Both the position numbers and the translations under genes were made by a program. Positions 35,748 to 45,683 of a stretch of DNA of 64,000 nt are shown here, one piece after another (positions within the stretch are counted from its first letter, which is position 1; the number at the start of each line of letters is the position of its first letter). A model generated the notes under the pieces. It had not been told where the DNA came from, made no database searches, and saw only the letters and a program-made list of their open reading frames with translations. The DNA comes from Neisseria bacilliformis (GTDB lineage Bacteria; Pseudomonadota; Gammaproteobacteria; Burkholderiales; Neisseriaceae): NCBI RefSeq assembly GCF_014055025.1, contig NZ_CP059571.1, positions 1,612,001 through 1,676,000 on the forward strand, read 5' to 3'.

Positions 35748-37241
35748 TTACAGCAGCGGGCTGACGAGGCGGACGGTGTTTTCGGCCAGCAGCCACCATT
35801 TCGACCGCCGCTGCCATTCGTCGGCGCAGACGAAGCGGCAGTCGGCCAGGTAGCCTTGTTGCAGGTCGCGGATGCGGCCGGTGGTGGGGGCATCGTAGAT
35901 GGCGAGGCTGATTTCGAGGTTGAGGAAGAAGCTGCGCATGTCCATGTTGACCGTGCCGAAGAGGGCGTAGTCTTCGTCTATGGTCATGGTTTTGGCGTGC
36001 AGCAGGCCGCCCTCGAACAGGGCGATTTTCACGCCGGCAGTCAAGAGCAGGGGGTAGTAGGCGCGGGAGGCGTAGCGCACGAGCAGGGAATCGACTTTGG
36101 CCGGGAGGATGAGGACGACTTCCACGCCGCGTTTGGCGGCGGTGGTCAGGGCGGTGAGCAGGGGTTCGTCGGGGACGAAATAGGGGGTGGTGATGGTGAT
36201 GCGGCGGGTGGCGGCGTGCACCGCGCTGACGATGGTTTCGTAGATGACGCGGTCGGCCTGGTCGGGGGCGGAGGGGATGACTTGGGCGATGACGCTGCCT
36301 TGGCCGATGTTTTCGGGCAGAAGCTCGGGGATGCGGTCTTGGTGTTCGGTGAGGTAGCGTTGGATGTCGTGCAGGTTTTCGTCGGCTTCCACGGCCAGGT
36401 CGGCGAAGAAGACGGCGGACATTTCCAATACGACGGGGCCGGTGCAGCGCATCATGACGTCCACCCATTCGCCGACGCCGGAGTCTTGTTTGAAGTAGCG
36501 CGGGTCGACGAGGTTGTAGCTGCCGGTGTAGCCGGTTTTGCCGTCGATGACGAGGATTTTGCGGTGGTTGCGCAAGTCGCTGCGGGTGAACAGGGTGCGC
36601 AGGATGCCGACGGGCAGGGAGGCGTGCACTTCCACGCCGGCGGCGCGCAGGGTTTGCGCCCAGCGGCCGGAGAAGAAGCTGCGGCTGCCCACGGCGTCGG
36701 CCAGCACGGCGCAGTCCACGCCGCGTTCGGCGGCGCGCACCACCGCGCTCATGAGTTCTTCGATGCGCCCCTGCGGTTCGATGATATAAAACGCCAAGAG
36801 GCAGGAGTGTTGCGCGGATTCGATGTCGGCGAGCATGGCTTCAATGATGGAATGGGTGTCGGAGAGCAGGGTCATGGCGTTGCCCTGCGTCGCGCCCAGC
36901 CCCATGCTGCGTTCGGCGATGCGGCTGATGCCGTGGTAATGGGGCGGGACTTTGCCGACTGCGGCGCGGTAGTGTTCGGCAAGGTATTTTTCGGCGAAGC
37001 CCTGGTAAAACAGGTTCATTTCTTCGCTGCGTTTGGCGCGGGCGGTGCCCAGGCGGGGTTCGCCGACCAAAAGGTAGGCGGCCACGCCGAACAGAGGGAA
37101 GAGGAAGAGGAGGATGAGCCAGGCGAAGGCCGCGCCGACGTTGCGCTGTTTGTAGAGCACGCGCACCATGCAGGCCAGCGCGGCGACGGTGTGGGCGGCG
37201 AGGACGATTTCGCCGAAGGTAACGGGTGGGGAAACGGCCAT
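35748..37241 (-). CDS. cls: Cardiolipin synthase
   Basis: 497-residue phospholipase-D-superfamily enzyme making cardiolipin from phosphatidylglycerol. Two N-terminal membrane helices (about residues 7-28 and 37-60), then two HKD motifs: NHRKILVIDG and HAKTMTID, each followed by the expected Gly-rich strand (GYTGSYN and GTVNMD). ATG at 37241 chosen because the upstream frame is low-complexity. TATAATCCGCC box at 37273. Confidence 0.93.
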   Translation of the reverse strand: MAVSPPVTFGEIVLAAHTVAALACMVRVLYKQRNVGAAFAWLILLFLFPLFGVAAYLLVGEPRLGTARAKRSEEMNLFYQGFAEKYLAEHYRAAVGKVPPHYHGISRIAERSMGLGATQGNAMTLLSDTHSIIEAMLADIESAQHSCLLAFYIIEPQGRIEELMSAVVRAAERGVDCAVLADAVGSRSFFSGRWAQTLRAAGVEVHASLPVGILRTLFTRSDLRNHRKILVIDGKTGYTGSYNLVDPRYFKQDSGVGEWVDVMMRCTGPVVLEMSAVFFADLAVEADENLHDIQRYLTEHQDRIPELLPENIGQGSVIAQVIPSAPDQADRVIYETIVSAVHAATRRITITTPYFVPDEPLLTALTTAAKRGVEVVLILPAKVDSLLVRYASRAYYPLLLTAGVKIALFEGGLLHAKTMTIDEDYALFGTVNMDMRSFFLNLEISLAIYDAPTTGRIRDLQQGYLADCRFVCADEWQRRSKWWLLAENTVRLVSPLL

Positions 37242-37272
37242 GTGTCGGGTGTGTTTTGCGGGAAAGCGGCGG

Positions 37273-37278
37273 ATTATA
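37273..37278 (-). promoter_or_regulatory. -10 box of cls
   Basis: TATAATCCGCC on the minus strand, 32 bases before the ATG. Confidence 0.55.
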
Positions 37279-37720
37279 GGCGGCGGCGGCGCGCCGGCAA
37301 AGCGCGGGGGACGGAAGGCGGTTTGCGGCGGACGGCCGTCTGAAAGCGCAGCCGGCCGGTCGGGCATTTATGCCCGACCGGCAACCACCGGCAACAAAAA
37401 ATGTCGGGCATGAATGCCCGACCTACGGAGCGGAAAAACAAAATCCGCTTTTCAGACGGCCTCTGCCGTTAAGGTAGGGCGCGCGCGGTTTCGGATTTGC
37501 GGGGAAGACAAAGATTTGTTGGGAAGCAGGGAACGCGTGCGTCGCCGGGGCGGCACACCCTGCGTCGGGTTCGATATGGGCTGGCAGGCCGTCTGAAAAT
37601 CCGTTTCAAGGTTTTCAGACGGCCTGTTCTCCCGCCCTGTTAAAAAAGATTAAATCCGTTTAAGATAGCATCCGTCCGCAAAAGCAAAACGGTTTGCCAA
37701 CCGCCCGTTAAGGAGAACAT
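37279..37720. repeat. Intergenic repeats upstream of argF
   Basis: GTCGGGCATTTATGCCCGAC and ATGTCGGGCATGAATGCCCG hairpins (37359-37425), a reverse DUS near 37450, two GTGTG-type repeats (37490, 37532), an inverted DUS pair at 37586-37625 and the argF leader with AAGGAG. No other gene seen. Confidence 0.6.
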
Positions 37721-38725
37721 ATGACCTGGCGCAAACAGCATTTCCTTACCCTCACCGACCGCAGCCGCGAAGAAATCCACGCCCTGCTCGATTTGGCCGC
37801 CGAGCTCAAAGCGGCGAAAAAAGCCGGCCGCGAAGTGCCGCGCCTTGCCGGCCGAAACATCGCGCTGGTGTTCGAGAAAACCTCCACCCGCACCCGCTGC
37901 GCCTTTGAAGTGGCCGCGCGCGACCAGGGCGCGGGGGTAACCTATCTGGAACCGGGCAACAGCCAGATCGGCCACAAGGAAAGCATCCGCGACACCGCCC
38001 GCGTGCTCGGGCGCATGTTCGACGGCATCGAATACCGGGGCTACGGCCAGGAAGTGGCCGAAGAGCTGGCGCGTTATGCCGGCGTGCCGGTGTTCAACGG
38101 CCTCACCGACGAGTCCCACCCCACCCAGATGCTGGCCGACCTGCTCACCATGCGCGAACACGGCGCGCAGCCGCTCTCCGACACCGCCTACGCCTACCTC
38201 GGCGACGCGCGCTACAACATGGGCAACTCGCTGCTGCTCACCGGCGCGCTGATGGGGATGGACGTGCGCATCGGCGCGCCCAAAGCCCTGTGGCCGTCTG
38301 AAAACGTGATTGCCCAGGCGCATGCGTTGGCGGAAAAAAGCGGCGCGCGCGTGCTCATCACCGATAAGCCGCTTGACGCCGTGCGCGGCGCGGACTTCGT
38401 CCACACCGACGTGTGGGTGAGCATGGGCGAGCCCAAGGAGGTGTGGCAGGAGCGCATCGACCTGCTGCGCGACTACCGTGTAACCGCCGAAATGATGGCC
38501 GCCACCGGCAAGCCGCAGGCCAAATTCATGCACTGCCTGCCCGCCTTCCACAACCGCGAAACCAAAGTCGGCGAATGGATTTGGCAAACCTTCGGCCTCG
38601 ACGGCGTGGAGGTAACGGAAGACGTGTTCGAGAGTCCGGCCAGTATCGTGTTCGACCAGGCGGAAAACCGGATGCACACCATCAAGGCCGTGCTGGTTTC
38701 CCTGCTGGCACAATCCGCGCCCTGA
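37721..38725 (+). CDS. argF: Ornithine carbamoyltransferase
   Basis: 334-residue enzyme of arginine synthesis, making citrulline from ornithine and carbamoyl phosphate. Carbamoyl-phosphate motif STRTRCAFE (residues 56-64), HPTQ motif in [15 protein letters not shown], and ornithine-binding FMHCLPAFH. Full length. ATG at 37721 with AAGGAG seven bases upstream. A DUS is read through in frame as WPSENV near residue 190. Confidence 0.95.
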   Translation: MTWRKQHFLTLTDRSREEIHALLDLAAELKAAKKAGREVPRLAGRNIALVFEKTSTRTRCAFEVAARDQGAGVTYLEPGNSQIGHKESIRDTARVLGRMFDGIEYRGYGQEVAEELARYAGVPVFNGLTDESHPTQMLADLLTMREHGAQPLSDTAYAYLGDARYNMGNSLLLTGALMGMDVRIGAPKALWPSENVIAQAHALAEKSGARVLITDKPLDAVRGADFVHTDVWVSMGEPKEVWQERIDLLRDYRVTAEMMAATGKPQAKFMHCLPAFHNRETKVGEWIWQTFGLDGVEVTEDVFESPASIVFDQAENRMHTIKAVLVSLLAQSAP

Positions 38726-38732
38726 ACGTACC

Positions 38733-38896
38733 AGGGTCTGTTGACAATCAGCCTTGTGGCGGTGTTTTTGGCAAAAAACACCCGCCTGCGGCGTCAAAAA
38801 TGCGCGCAAGGTGTCCAACCTTGCCGCGCTTTTTTCCTTGCATTCGGGCATTTTTTACTCAAAAAACCGCTCGCAAGCCGAATGCCGACAGCCCCC
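38733..38896. mobile_element. MITE-like element, copy 3 (164 bp, diverged)
   Basis: Left end AGGGTCTGTTGACAATCA, right end AATGCCGACAGCCCCC; same length as the other two copies and, read on the opposite strand, the same order of blocks. Central hairpin GCAAGGT/ACCTTGC is kept while the rest has drifted. Confidence 0.6.
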
Positions 38897-38972
38897 GGGC
38901 CGTCTGAAAAATGCTTTTCGGCTGCGCCGAAGCCGCGTTTTCAGACGGCCTCAACATGATGAAAAGACCAAG

Positions 38973-40190
38973 ATGACCCCGCACGCACAAAAAAACGGCC
39001 GCCGCATGGCCTTTCTCCTGGCATCGATGACCGCCATCATGCCCTTCTCCGTCGATGCCTACCTGCCCGCCGTCTTGTCGCTGGCCGCCGATTTGCGCGT
39101 CGATGTCCACCTGATCGAAAAAAGCATGAGCAGCTTCATGTTCGGCGTCGCCCTCGGCCAGCTCCTCGGCGGCTCGGTGTCCGACGTGAAAGGCCGCAAA
39201 ACCGTCGCCCTCTCCGGCCTCGCCCTGTATGCCGCCGCCTCCGTCGCCCTCACCCTTTTGCACACCATCGACCAGCTCATCGCCCTGCGGCTGGTGCAGG
39301 CGTTCGGCGGCGGCATGGCGGCGGTGATGGCCGGCGCGGTGGTGCGCGACCACTACGAAGGCCGCGAAGCCGCGCAGATGTTCGCCTTCATCGGCATCGT
39401 CATGATGGGCGCGCCGCTGCTCGCCCCCATGCTCGGCTCGGCCTTGCAGAGCATCGGCGGCTGGCGGCTGATTTTCGCCTTCCTCACCGCCTACGCCGCC
39501 GCCGTTTTCCTGCTCGTCGCCTGTTTCCTGCCCAAATCAAACGTGCAAAAAGGCCGCATCGGCCGCGCCTTTTTCGGCGGCATGCTGCGCCGCTACATCC
39601 AAGTGCTGCGCAGCAAAGCCGCGCTGGGCTTTCTCTTTTTCCAGGCGTTCAGCTTCGGCTCGATGTTTGTCTTCCTCACCGAGTCGCCCTTCGTCTATAT
39701 GAAACTCTACGGCCTCTCGCCGCACGCCTACGCCTGGATTTTCGGCTGCAACATCATCACCATGGGCACATTTAACCGCATCACCGCCTGGCGGCTGAAA
39801 AACGGCAGCAACGCCGAAGACATCCTGCTGTGGGGCATCGCCATCCAGCTTGCCGCCAACGCCGCCATGCTGCTGGCCGTGTTCCTGGGCGGCGGCAGTC
39901 CGCCCTTCGTCCTGCTGGCCGCCTGCGCCATGTTTTCCGTCGGCACGCAGGGCTTGGTTACCGCCAACACCCAAGCCTGCTTTATGGCGCACTTCCGCGA
40001 AATCGGCGGCAGCGCGAACGCCCTGCTGATGGCCGCCACCTCCCTCATCGGCGCGGGCATGGGCTGGCTGGCCACCCTGCTGCACAACGGCACGCCCTAC
40101 GTCATGGCCGCCCTGATGCTGTGCGCCACCACCGCCGGCACCCTGCTGCTTCTCGCCTGCTCCCGCAGCGCGTGGGCGGGCATGGGATAA
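38973..40190 (+). CDS. Bcr/CflA-type MFS multidrug exporter
   Basis: 405-residue major facilitator with 12 hydrophobic segments. N-terminal PFSVDAYLPAV is typical of the Bcr/CflA drug-resistance branch; the MFS loop motif appears as GGSVSDVKGRKTVALSG, and motif C as GAPLLAPMLGSAL. Substrate unknown. ATG at 38973 follows a DUS pair; the upstream frame passes through the MITE-like element and is excluded. Confidence 0.88.
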   Translation: MTPHAQKNGRRMAFLLASMTAIMPFSVDAYLPAVLSLAADLRVDVHLIEKSMSSFMFGVALGQLLGGSVSDVKGRKTVALSGLALYAAASVALTLLHTIDQLIALRLVQAFGGGMAAVMAGAVVRDHYEGREAAQMFAFIGIVMMGAPLLAPMLGSALQSIGGWRLIFAFLTAYAAAVFLLVACFLPKSNVQKGRIGRAFFGGMLRRYIQVLRSKAALGFLFFQAFSFGSMFVFLTESPFVYMKLYGLSPHAYAWIFGCNIITMGTFNRITAWRLKNGSNAEDILLWGIAIQLAANAAMLLAVFLGGGSPPFVLLAACAMFSVGTQGLVTANTQACFMAHFREIGGSANALLMAATSLIGAGMGWLATLLHNGTPYVMAALMLCATTAGTLLLLACSRSAWAGMG

Positions 40191-40206
40191 GCACCGGATA
40201 GGGCAG

Positions 40207-40239
40207 AGGCCGTCTGAAAGCGCAGTTTTCAGACGGCCT
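40207..40239 (+). terminator. Inverted DUS pair
   Basis: AGGCCGTCTGAA at 40207-40218 and the inverse at 40228-40239, 16 bases after the MFS gene. Confidence 0.75.
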
Positions 40240-40344
40240 GTTTATAACCACCGCGTCTTTCTATACAAGCAAGCATTCTTTCTGTTTTTCAGACGGCCTG
40301 TTTAAAGTGTCGGCTTCCAAAGCACAAACCAAACAGGAACACTG

Positions 40345-42123
40345 ATGACCGACACCGCCACCGCCGACCCCCGCGCCAAACTGCCGAACGCGCCCCATGC
40401 CGACAACGAACGCCTCAAAGGCCAGAGCCGCCATCTGCGCGGCAGCATCGCCGAAGACCTGGGCGACGGTCTCACCGGCGGCTTTAACGGCGACAACTTC
40501 CAGCTTATCCGCTTTCACGGCATGTACGAGCAGGACAACCGCGACATCCGCAGCGAACGCCACGACCAGAAACTCGACAACCTCAAAAACGTCATGCTGC
40601 GCTGCCGCCTGCCCGGCGGCGTGATCACCCCCGCGCAGTGGCTGGGCATAGACGAATTTGCCGGCAGCCGCACGCTTTACGGCTCGATCCGCCTCACCAA
40701 CCGCCAAACCTTCCAATACCACGGCGTATTAAAGCCCGACATCAAAGCCATGCACCAATGGCTGCACAAACTCGGCCTCGATTCCATCGCCACCGCAGGC
40801 GACGTGAACCGCAATGTTTTGTGCACCAGCAACCCCGTCGAAAGCCGCCTGCACCGCGAGGCTTGGGAATGGGCGAAAAAAATCAGCGAACACCTGTTGC
40901 CCAAAACCCGCGCCTACGCCGAAATCTGGCTGGACGGCGAAAAAGTCGAGTCCACCGAAACCTACGCCCCCGCCGCACTGCCCGAAAGCGTGAAAAGCGG
41001 CGATGCCACCGAACCCGTATTGGGCGCAAACTACCTGCCGCGCAAATTCAAAACCACCGTCGTTATCCCGCCGCACAACGATGTCGATCTGCACGCCAAC
41101 GATTTGAATTTCGTCGCCATCGAAGAAAACGGCCGCCTTGCCGGATTTAACGTCCTCGTCGGCGGCGGCCTCTCGATGGAGCACGGCAACCGCAAAACCT
41201 ATCCCAACACCGCCCGCGAGTTTGGTTTTATCGGGCTCGATAAAGTATTGGACTGCGCCGCCGCCGTGGTTTCCGTGCAGCGCGACTGGGGCAACCGCAG
41301 CGACCGCAAAAACGCCAAAACCCGCTACACCATCGAGCGCGTCGGCGAAAAAGTGTTCATCGAAGAAGTCGAGCGGCGCATGGGCGCGGCCTTCCAACCC
41401 GTCCGCCCCTATCGGTTCACCACGCGGGGCGACCGCATCGGCTGGGTGGAGGGCGAAGACAAAAAATGGCATCTCACCCTGTTTATCGAAAACGGCCGCA
41501 TCACCGACCGCCCCGGCAAACCGCTCAAAACCGGTATGCGCGAAATTGCCAAAATCCACAAAGGCGACTTCCGCCTCACCGCCAACCAAAACCTCATCGT
41601 CGCCAACGTCTCCGCACGCGACAAGGCCAAAATCGAGCGCATCGCCCGCGAACACGGCCTGATTGACGACGGCATCACGCCCCAGCGCGAAAACAGCATG
41701 GCCTGCGTTTCCCTGCCCACCTGCCCGCTGGCGATGGCCGAAGCCGAACGCTTTTTGCCCGCATTCATCGACCGCGTGGACGAAATCATGGCCGCCAACG
41801 GCATGGCGGGCGAACACATCGTCTTGCGCGTCAACGGCTGCCCCAACGGCTGCGGCCGCACCATGCTCGCCGAAATCGGGCTGGTCGGCAAAGCCCTCGG
41901 CCGCTACAACCTCTACACCGGCGGCAACCGCGAAGGCACGCGCATCCCGCGCCTCTATAAAGAAAACATCACCGAGCCGGAAATTCTCGACATCATCAGC
42001 GCATGGGTCGCCGATTGGGCGCAAAACCGCAACGCAGGCGAAGGCTTCGGCGACTTCGCCGTGCGCACCGGCATCACCGCCCCCGTACTCGACGCACCGC
42101 GCGACTTCTGGGCGGCGGCCTGA
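40345..42123 (+). CDS. cysI: Sulfite reductase hemoprotein subunit
   Basis: 592-residue siroheme/4Fe-4S enzyme reducing sulfite to sulfide. The cluster-binding cysteines are in [19 protein letters not shown] and [12 protein letters not shown]; siroheme-binding arginines lie in the N-terminal half ([12 protein letters not shown]). Length and ends match CysI of the NADPH-dependent enzyme. The flavoprotein partner cysJ and other cys genes are not in this window. ATG at 40345 with CAGGAA upstream. Confidence 0.95.
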   Translation: MTDTATADPRAKLPNAPHADNERLKGQSRHLRGSIAEDLGDGLTGGFNGDNFQLIRFHGMYEQDNRDIRSERHDQKLDNLKNVMLRCRLPGGVITPAQWLGIDEFAGSRTLYGSIRLTNRQTFQYHGVLKPDIKAMHQWLHKLGLDSIATAGDVNRNVLCTSNPVESRLHREAWEWAKKISEHLLPKTRAYAEIWLDGEKVESTETYAPAALPESVKSGDATEPVLGANYLPRKFKTTVVIPPHNDVDLHANDLNFVAIEENGRLAGFNVLVGGGLSMEHGNRKTYPNTAREFGFIGLDKVLDCAAAVVSVQRDWGNRSDRKNAKTRYTIERVGEKVFIEEVERRMGAAFQPVRPYRFTTRGDRIGWVEGEDKKWHLTLFIENGRITDRPGKPLKTGMREIAKIHKGDFRLTANQNLIVANVSARDKAKIERIAREHGLIDDGITPQRENSMACVSLPTCPLAMAEAERFLPAFIDRVDEIMAANGMAGEHIVLRVNGCPNGCGRTMLAEIGLVGKALGRYNLYTGGNREGTRIPRLYKENITEPEILDIISAWVADWAQNRNAGEGFGDFAVRTGITAPVLDAPRDFWAAA

Positions 42124-42145
42124 ACCCCCGCGCGGATACGGCAAG

Positions 42146-42183
42146 AGGCCGTCTGAAAAAGAAACCGCGTTTTCAGACGGCCT
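42146..42183 (+). terminator. Inverted DUS pair after cysI
   Basis: AGGCCGTCTGAA at 42146-42157 and the inverse at 42172-42183. Confidence 0.75.
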
Positions 42184-42737
42184 CTTGCCCCTCAACCAAC
42201 CGCGTGCGTGGCTGCGCCACACCCTACGTTGGATTCCATATCGCGCACCAACAGGCCGTCTGAAAAAACGGAATACCGGTTTCAGACGGCCTCTTGCCGT
42301 TCAGATAGGGTGTGTGGTGCAAGCCACGCACGCGGTTTTTGGAACCGGATGGGTGTTTGCTTGTAAAAAAGAGAAAGGTCGTCTGAAAGCACAACTTCGG
42401 TGCAGCCAAAACGTGTTTTGCGCTTTTTTCAGACGGCCTCTCGCCGTTCAAGTAGGGCGCGATAACGCTTTCCGTAGGTCGGGCATTCATGCCCGACATT
42501 TTTTGTTGCCGGTGTTCGTCGGGCATAAATGCCCGACCTACTCCACTGCGCGTCGGGTGTCGGCACAGCCACGCACGCGGTTTTTGAACCGGCGGATATT
42601 CCGGCATTCGCAACAGCTCCCACCCGGCGCAAAAAACCGTTTCCACCGCCAATCAGACAGGTTATCATTGCGCCCCTTTCCGTTTCCGACACATAAAAAG
42701 GCCGTCTGAAAATCTTTCAGACGGCCTCTCCCGCACC
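42184..42737. repeat. Long intergenic repeat cluster
   Basis: No gene seen in about 550 bases. Contains GTGTG-type repeats (42199, 42306, 42550), inverted DUS pairs (near 42254-42293, 42376-42437 and 42701-42727), an AGGTCGTCTGAA (mucosa-type) word near 42377, and a facing pair of GTCGGGCATTCATGCCCGAC hairpins (42477-42543). Confidence 0.65.
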
Positions 42738-44561
42738 ATGCACACACTCCTCCTCGCCCAAACCGCGCAAAAATGGCAGACCGAACTCGCCGCCTCCCCC
42801 ATGTGGCTGGTGCAGACCCTCACCGGCATCCTCGTCTGCGCCGCCCTCGCCGTCCTCCTGCTCGGCCGCACCCGCTTCGGCCGCGAATTCCGGCAGGTGC
42901 TGCAACCCTGCCTGAGCAAAAGCGGCGCGGCCAAAGCGGCGGCGGTCGTCGTCCTGATGGTCGTCCTCCTGCTCACCGAAGTGCGGCTCTACGTGCTCAA
43001 CACCTTCCTGTACAGCAGCGCGTACAGTGCCATGCAGGACAGGCTCGCCGCCGTCTTCTGGACGGCCGTCTTCACCAACGCCGCCGTCATGCTCATCCGC
43101 TCCGTCAACCTCATCGCCAACGACTTCCTCGACCAGGCACTCGCCATCAAATGGGCCGAACAGCTCAACCGCGTCCTCACCCGCCGCTGGCTCGCCGGCA
43201 AAACCTACTACCGCCTGCAAATGCGCCGCGACGCCCCCGACAACATCGACCAGCGCATCCAAATGGACGCCCAGGAATTCATCACCTCCACCATCACCTT
43301 CCTGCGCGGCATGCTCAACTCCGTCATCTCCACCATCGAATTCACCGTCGTCCTCTGGGGGCTGGCCGGCATCCTGCCCGTATTCGGCATCGAAATCCCC
43401 CACGGCATCGTCTTCCTCGTCTACCTCGCCATCCTCGCCGCCACCGCCCTCGCCATGTGGATAGGCCGCCCCCTCATCCGCTCCAACTACGAAAACGAAC
43501 ACCTCAACGGCGACTACCGCTACTCCCTCGTGCGCATCCGCGACCACTCCGAAAGCATCGCCTTCTACCACGGCGAATGGCAGGAAGAGCAGCAGCTCGC
43601 CGACCGCTTCCGCGCCATCATCGCCAACCGCTGGCGCATCGCCCGCCAAAGCGTCACCCTCAGCGGCTTCAACGACATATTCAGCCAAATCATGCAGCTG
43701 CTCCCCCTCATGCTCCAAGCCCCCCGCCTCTTTACCGGCCTCATCAAAATCGGCGACGTGCAGCAAACCGTCCAATCCTTCGCCCGCCTGCAAAAAGCCA
43801 TGTCCTTCTTCCGCAACTTCTACAAAGACTTCACCGTCTACCGCGCCCGCCTCGAACGCCTCTCCGGCTTCATCGACAGCATGAACCAAACCGGCTCTGT
43901 GCAAAGCCCGCAGGAAAACGAAATTTCAGACGGCCTCATCCTCGACCGCGTCAACCTCCTGCACCCCAACGGCGACACCCTGCTCGCCAACGTCAGCTTC
44001 ACCGCAAAAGCCGGCGACGCCCTCCTCATCCGAGGCCCCAGCGGCTGCGGCAAAACCTCCCTCCTGCGCACCCTCGCCGGCCTCTGGCCCTTCGGCAGCA
44101 GCGGCAGCATCGCCCGCCCCCCGCAGCACCAAATCATGTTCGTCCCCCAAAAAGCCTACATGCCCCAAGGCACCCTGCGCCAATCCGTCTGCTACCCCGC
44201 CCCCCCCGCCAGCCCCGAAACCGTCGCTGCCGCCCTCGCCGCCTGCCGCCTCGAACACCTCGCCCCCCTGCTCGACACCGCCGACGACTGGCAGCAGCGG
44301 CTCTCCCCGGGCGAACTCCAACGCATCGCCTTCGCCCGCATCCTCATCACCCGCCCCGCCGCCGTCCTCCTCGACGAAGCCACCTCCGCCCTCGACGAAC
44401 CCACCGAAGCGATGCTCTACCGCCGCATCCGCCAAGACCTGCCCCGCAGCATCATCGTCAGCATCGGCCACCGCAACACCCTCGCCGCCTTCCACAACCT
44501 CGCCCTCTGGGTCGGCCACGGCGACACCCCCGCCGCCGCACCCGCCCCCAAGGCCGTCTGA
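42738..44561 (+). CDS. SbmA/YddA-type ABC transporter (fused permease-ATPase)
   Basis: 607-residue half-transporter. Five to six membrane helices in the first 370 residues with the ABC_membrane_2 (SbmA/BacA-like) pattern, e.g. LIANDFLDQALAIKWAEQLN and NIDQRIQMDAQEFI (the DNPDQRI-type EAA loop). The ATPase has Walker A GPSGCGKTS, signature LSPGELQRIAFAR, and LLDEATSALD. Relatives move peptides, vitamins or cofactors; the substrate here is unknown. The last codons Lys-Ala-Val and the TGA stop come from a DUS at 44551. ATG at 42738 directly abuts a DUS pair. Confidence 0.88.
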   Translation: MHTLLLAQTAQKWQTELAASPMWLVQTLTGILVCAALAVLLLGRTRFGREFRQVLQPCLSKSGAAKAAAVVVLMVVLLLTEVRLYVLNTFLYSSAYSAMQDRLAAVFWTAVFTNAAVMLIRSVNLIANDFLDQALAIKWAEQLNRVLTRRWLAGKTYYRLQMRRDAPDNIDQRIQMDAQEFITSTITFLRGMLNSVISTIEFTVVLWGLAGILPVFGIEIPHGIVFLVYLAILAATALAMWIGRPLIRSNYENEHLNGDYRYSLVRIRDHSESIAFYHGEWQEEQQLADRFRAIIANRWRIARQSVTLSGFNDIFSQIMQLLPLMLQAPRLFTGLIKIGDVQQTVQSFARLQKAMSFFRNFYKDFTVYRARLERLSGFIDSMNQTGSVQSPQENEISDGLILDRVNLLHPNGDTLLANVSFTAKAGDALLIRGPSGCGKTSLLRTLAGLWPFGSSGSIARPPQHQIMFVPQKAYMPQGTLRQSVCYPAPPASPETVAAALAACRLEHLAPLLDTADDWQQRLSPGELQRIAFARILITRPAAVLLDEATSALDEPTEAMLYRRIRQDLPRSIIVSIGHRNTLAAFHNLALWVGHGDTPAAAPAPKAV

Positions 44562-44588
44562 AAGCGCGGCTTCTTTTTCAGACGGTCT
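44551..44588 (+). terminator. DUS pair overlapping a stop codon
   Basis: AGGCCGTCTGAA at 44551-44562 contains the TGA of the ABC gene; TTCAGACGGTCT at 44577-44588 is the imperfect inverse. Confidence 0.65.
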
Positions 44589-44632
44589 GTTTGTTATACG
44601 GTCTCTGCCAACCATTTAAAAAAAGGAAAAAC

Positions 44633-44878
44633 ATGAAACCCGCCCTCCTCATCCTCACCGCCGCCCTCATCCCCGCCGCCGCCCAAGCCGCCGACCCCTT
44701 TGAAACCGAACGCCTGCAACGCTCCTGCACCCTGCAACGCGAATCCCTCCTGCGCGAACGCAACGGCACCCCCGCCTGCGACCAACTCAAAGCCCTGCAC
44801 AAAAAAAGCAAAACCCCCGCCGAGGGGCCGTCTGAAAAAAACAAACACAAAAAAAGCCGCAAAAAAGCAGCGCAATAA
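44633..44878 (+). CDS. Small secreted protein (81 aa)
   Basis: Not recognised. Signal peptide MKPALLILTAALIPAAAQA with a clean AQA cleavage site, then a 62-residue mature part with two cysteines (QRSCTLQRE and PACDQLK) that could form a disulfide, ending in a very basic lysine-rich tail KKSRKKAAQ. A DUS is read in frame as GPSEKN. ATG at 44633 with AAAGGA upstream. Function unknown. Confidence 0.65.
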   Translation: MKPALLILTAALIPAAAQAADPFETERLQRSCTLQRESLLRERNGTPACDQLKALHKKSKTPAEGPSEKNKHKKSRKKAAQ

Positions 44879-45170
44879 ACCTTTCAGACGGCCTCCGCCA
44901 ACAAAAAGGCCGTCTGAAAAAACAAAACCAGCTTTTGGCCGCGCCGAAGCTGCGCTTTCAGACGGCCTCAACCCGTTCCATACCGAACCCGCCGTAACAG
45001 AGTAGGTCGGGCATTCATGCCCGACTTTTTTTAAATTGGACGGTGTTTGTCAGTCGGGCATGAATGCCCGACCTACTCGGAAAGCGGGCTTTTCAGGCTG
45101 CATTGGAAACCGCGTGCGCAGGGAAGTTGCACACCCTACGCCATGCAACGCTTGCTTTGGGGCAAGTCGG
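44879..45170. repeat. Intergenic repeats
   Basis: DUS copies at 44883-44894 (inverse) and a pair at 44907-44968, then two facing GTCGGGCATTCATGCCCGAC hairpins (45005-45078), a GTGTG-type repeat (45108). No gene seen. Confidence 0.65.
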
Positions 45171-45518
45171 TTAATCATCGATGCAGACGGTTTTGCCGTG
45201 GTGTGGCTGTTGCCAGTAGTCGCGCCATGTGGCGAGGTGGTCGGCGGTGTGGCGGGCGAGGGTGGGATTTTGGGCGTACAGTTGGTTGAGGTGTTGGAAG
45301 CGGATGTGGATGTGGGTTTCGGGCAGCCATGCGAGGTCGCGCATGAGGTCGTCGAGTGCGCTGGCATTGGGGCAGGGCTGGGGGAAGGCGAGGGCTTGGG
45401 CGAGGCGGCGGATAAGGGCGGCATGGCTGGCGAGGTGGCGCAGGCTGATGGTTATGGTGAGGCGGTTGGGGGCGGCGGGGGAGGATTGGGTGAAGTGGGG
45501 TATGGTTGGGATTGGAGG
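45171..45518 (-). pseudogene. Barstar-like reading frame without a start codon
   Basis: An open frame of 115 codons ends at TAA 45171-45173. Its product has the barstar pattern: RLTITISLRH strand, helix AALIRRLAQALAFPQP, CPNASALDDLMRDLAWLP, IHIRFQHLNQLYAQ, and a final helix HLATWRDYWQQ. Barstar relatives inhibit barnase-type ribonucleases. Between the upstream stop (45519-45521) and the homologous part there is no ATG, GTG or TTG, so the gene is 5'-truncated or frameshifted, or uses a rare start. No ribonuclease partner is seen. Confidence 0.5.
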
Positions 45519-45521
45519 TTA

Positions 45522-45683
45522 GGTGTATGAGTGGGTTTTCAGGCTGCCTCGGATGCCGTCTGAAAAACTTAAAAGGCAGCCTGAAAAAGGGGAATTGGTT
45601 TTCAGGCTGCCTTGAACCGCGTGCGCAGCAAAGCTGCACGCCCTACGCTATGCGGGCTACGCTTGCTTGCGTTTAATGATTGC
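45522..45683. repeat. Kingella-type DUS cluster
   Basis: TTCAGGCTGCCT at 45538-45549, ATGCCGTCTGAA near 45553, AGGCAGCCTGAA near 45576 and its inverse near 45601, then a GTGTG-type repeat (45617). Marks the start of the stretch with the foreign uptake dialect. Confidence 0.7.

Noticed and set aside
45050-45639. Proline-rich frames on the minus strand overlapping the barstar-like frame
   Set aside because: Both are Pro/Ser/Thr-rich out-of-frame readings; only the frame ending at 45171 gives a recognisable fold pattern.
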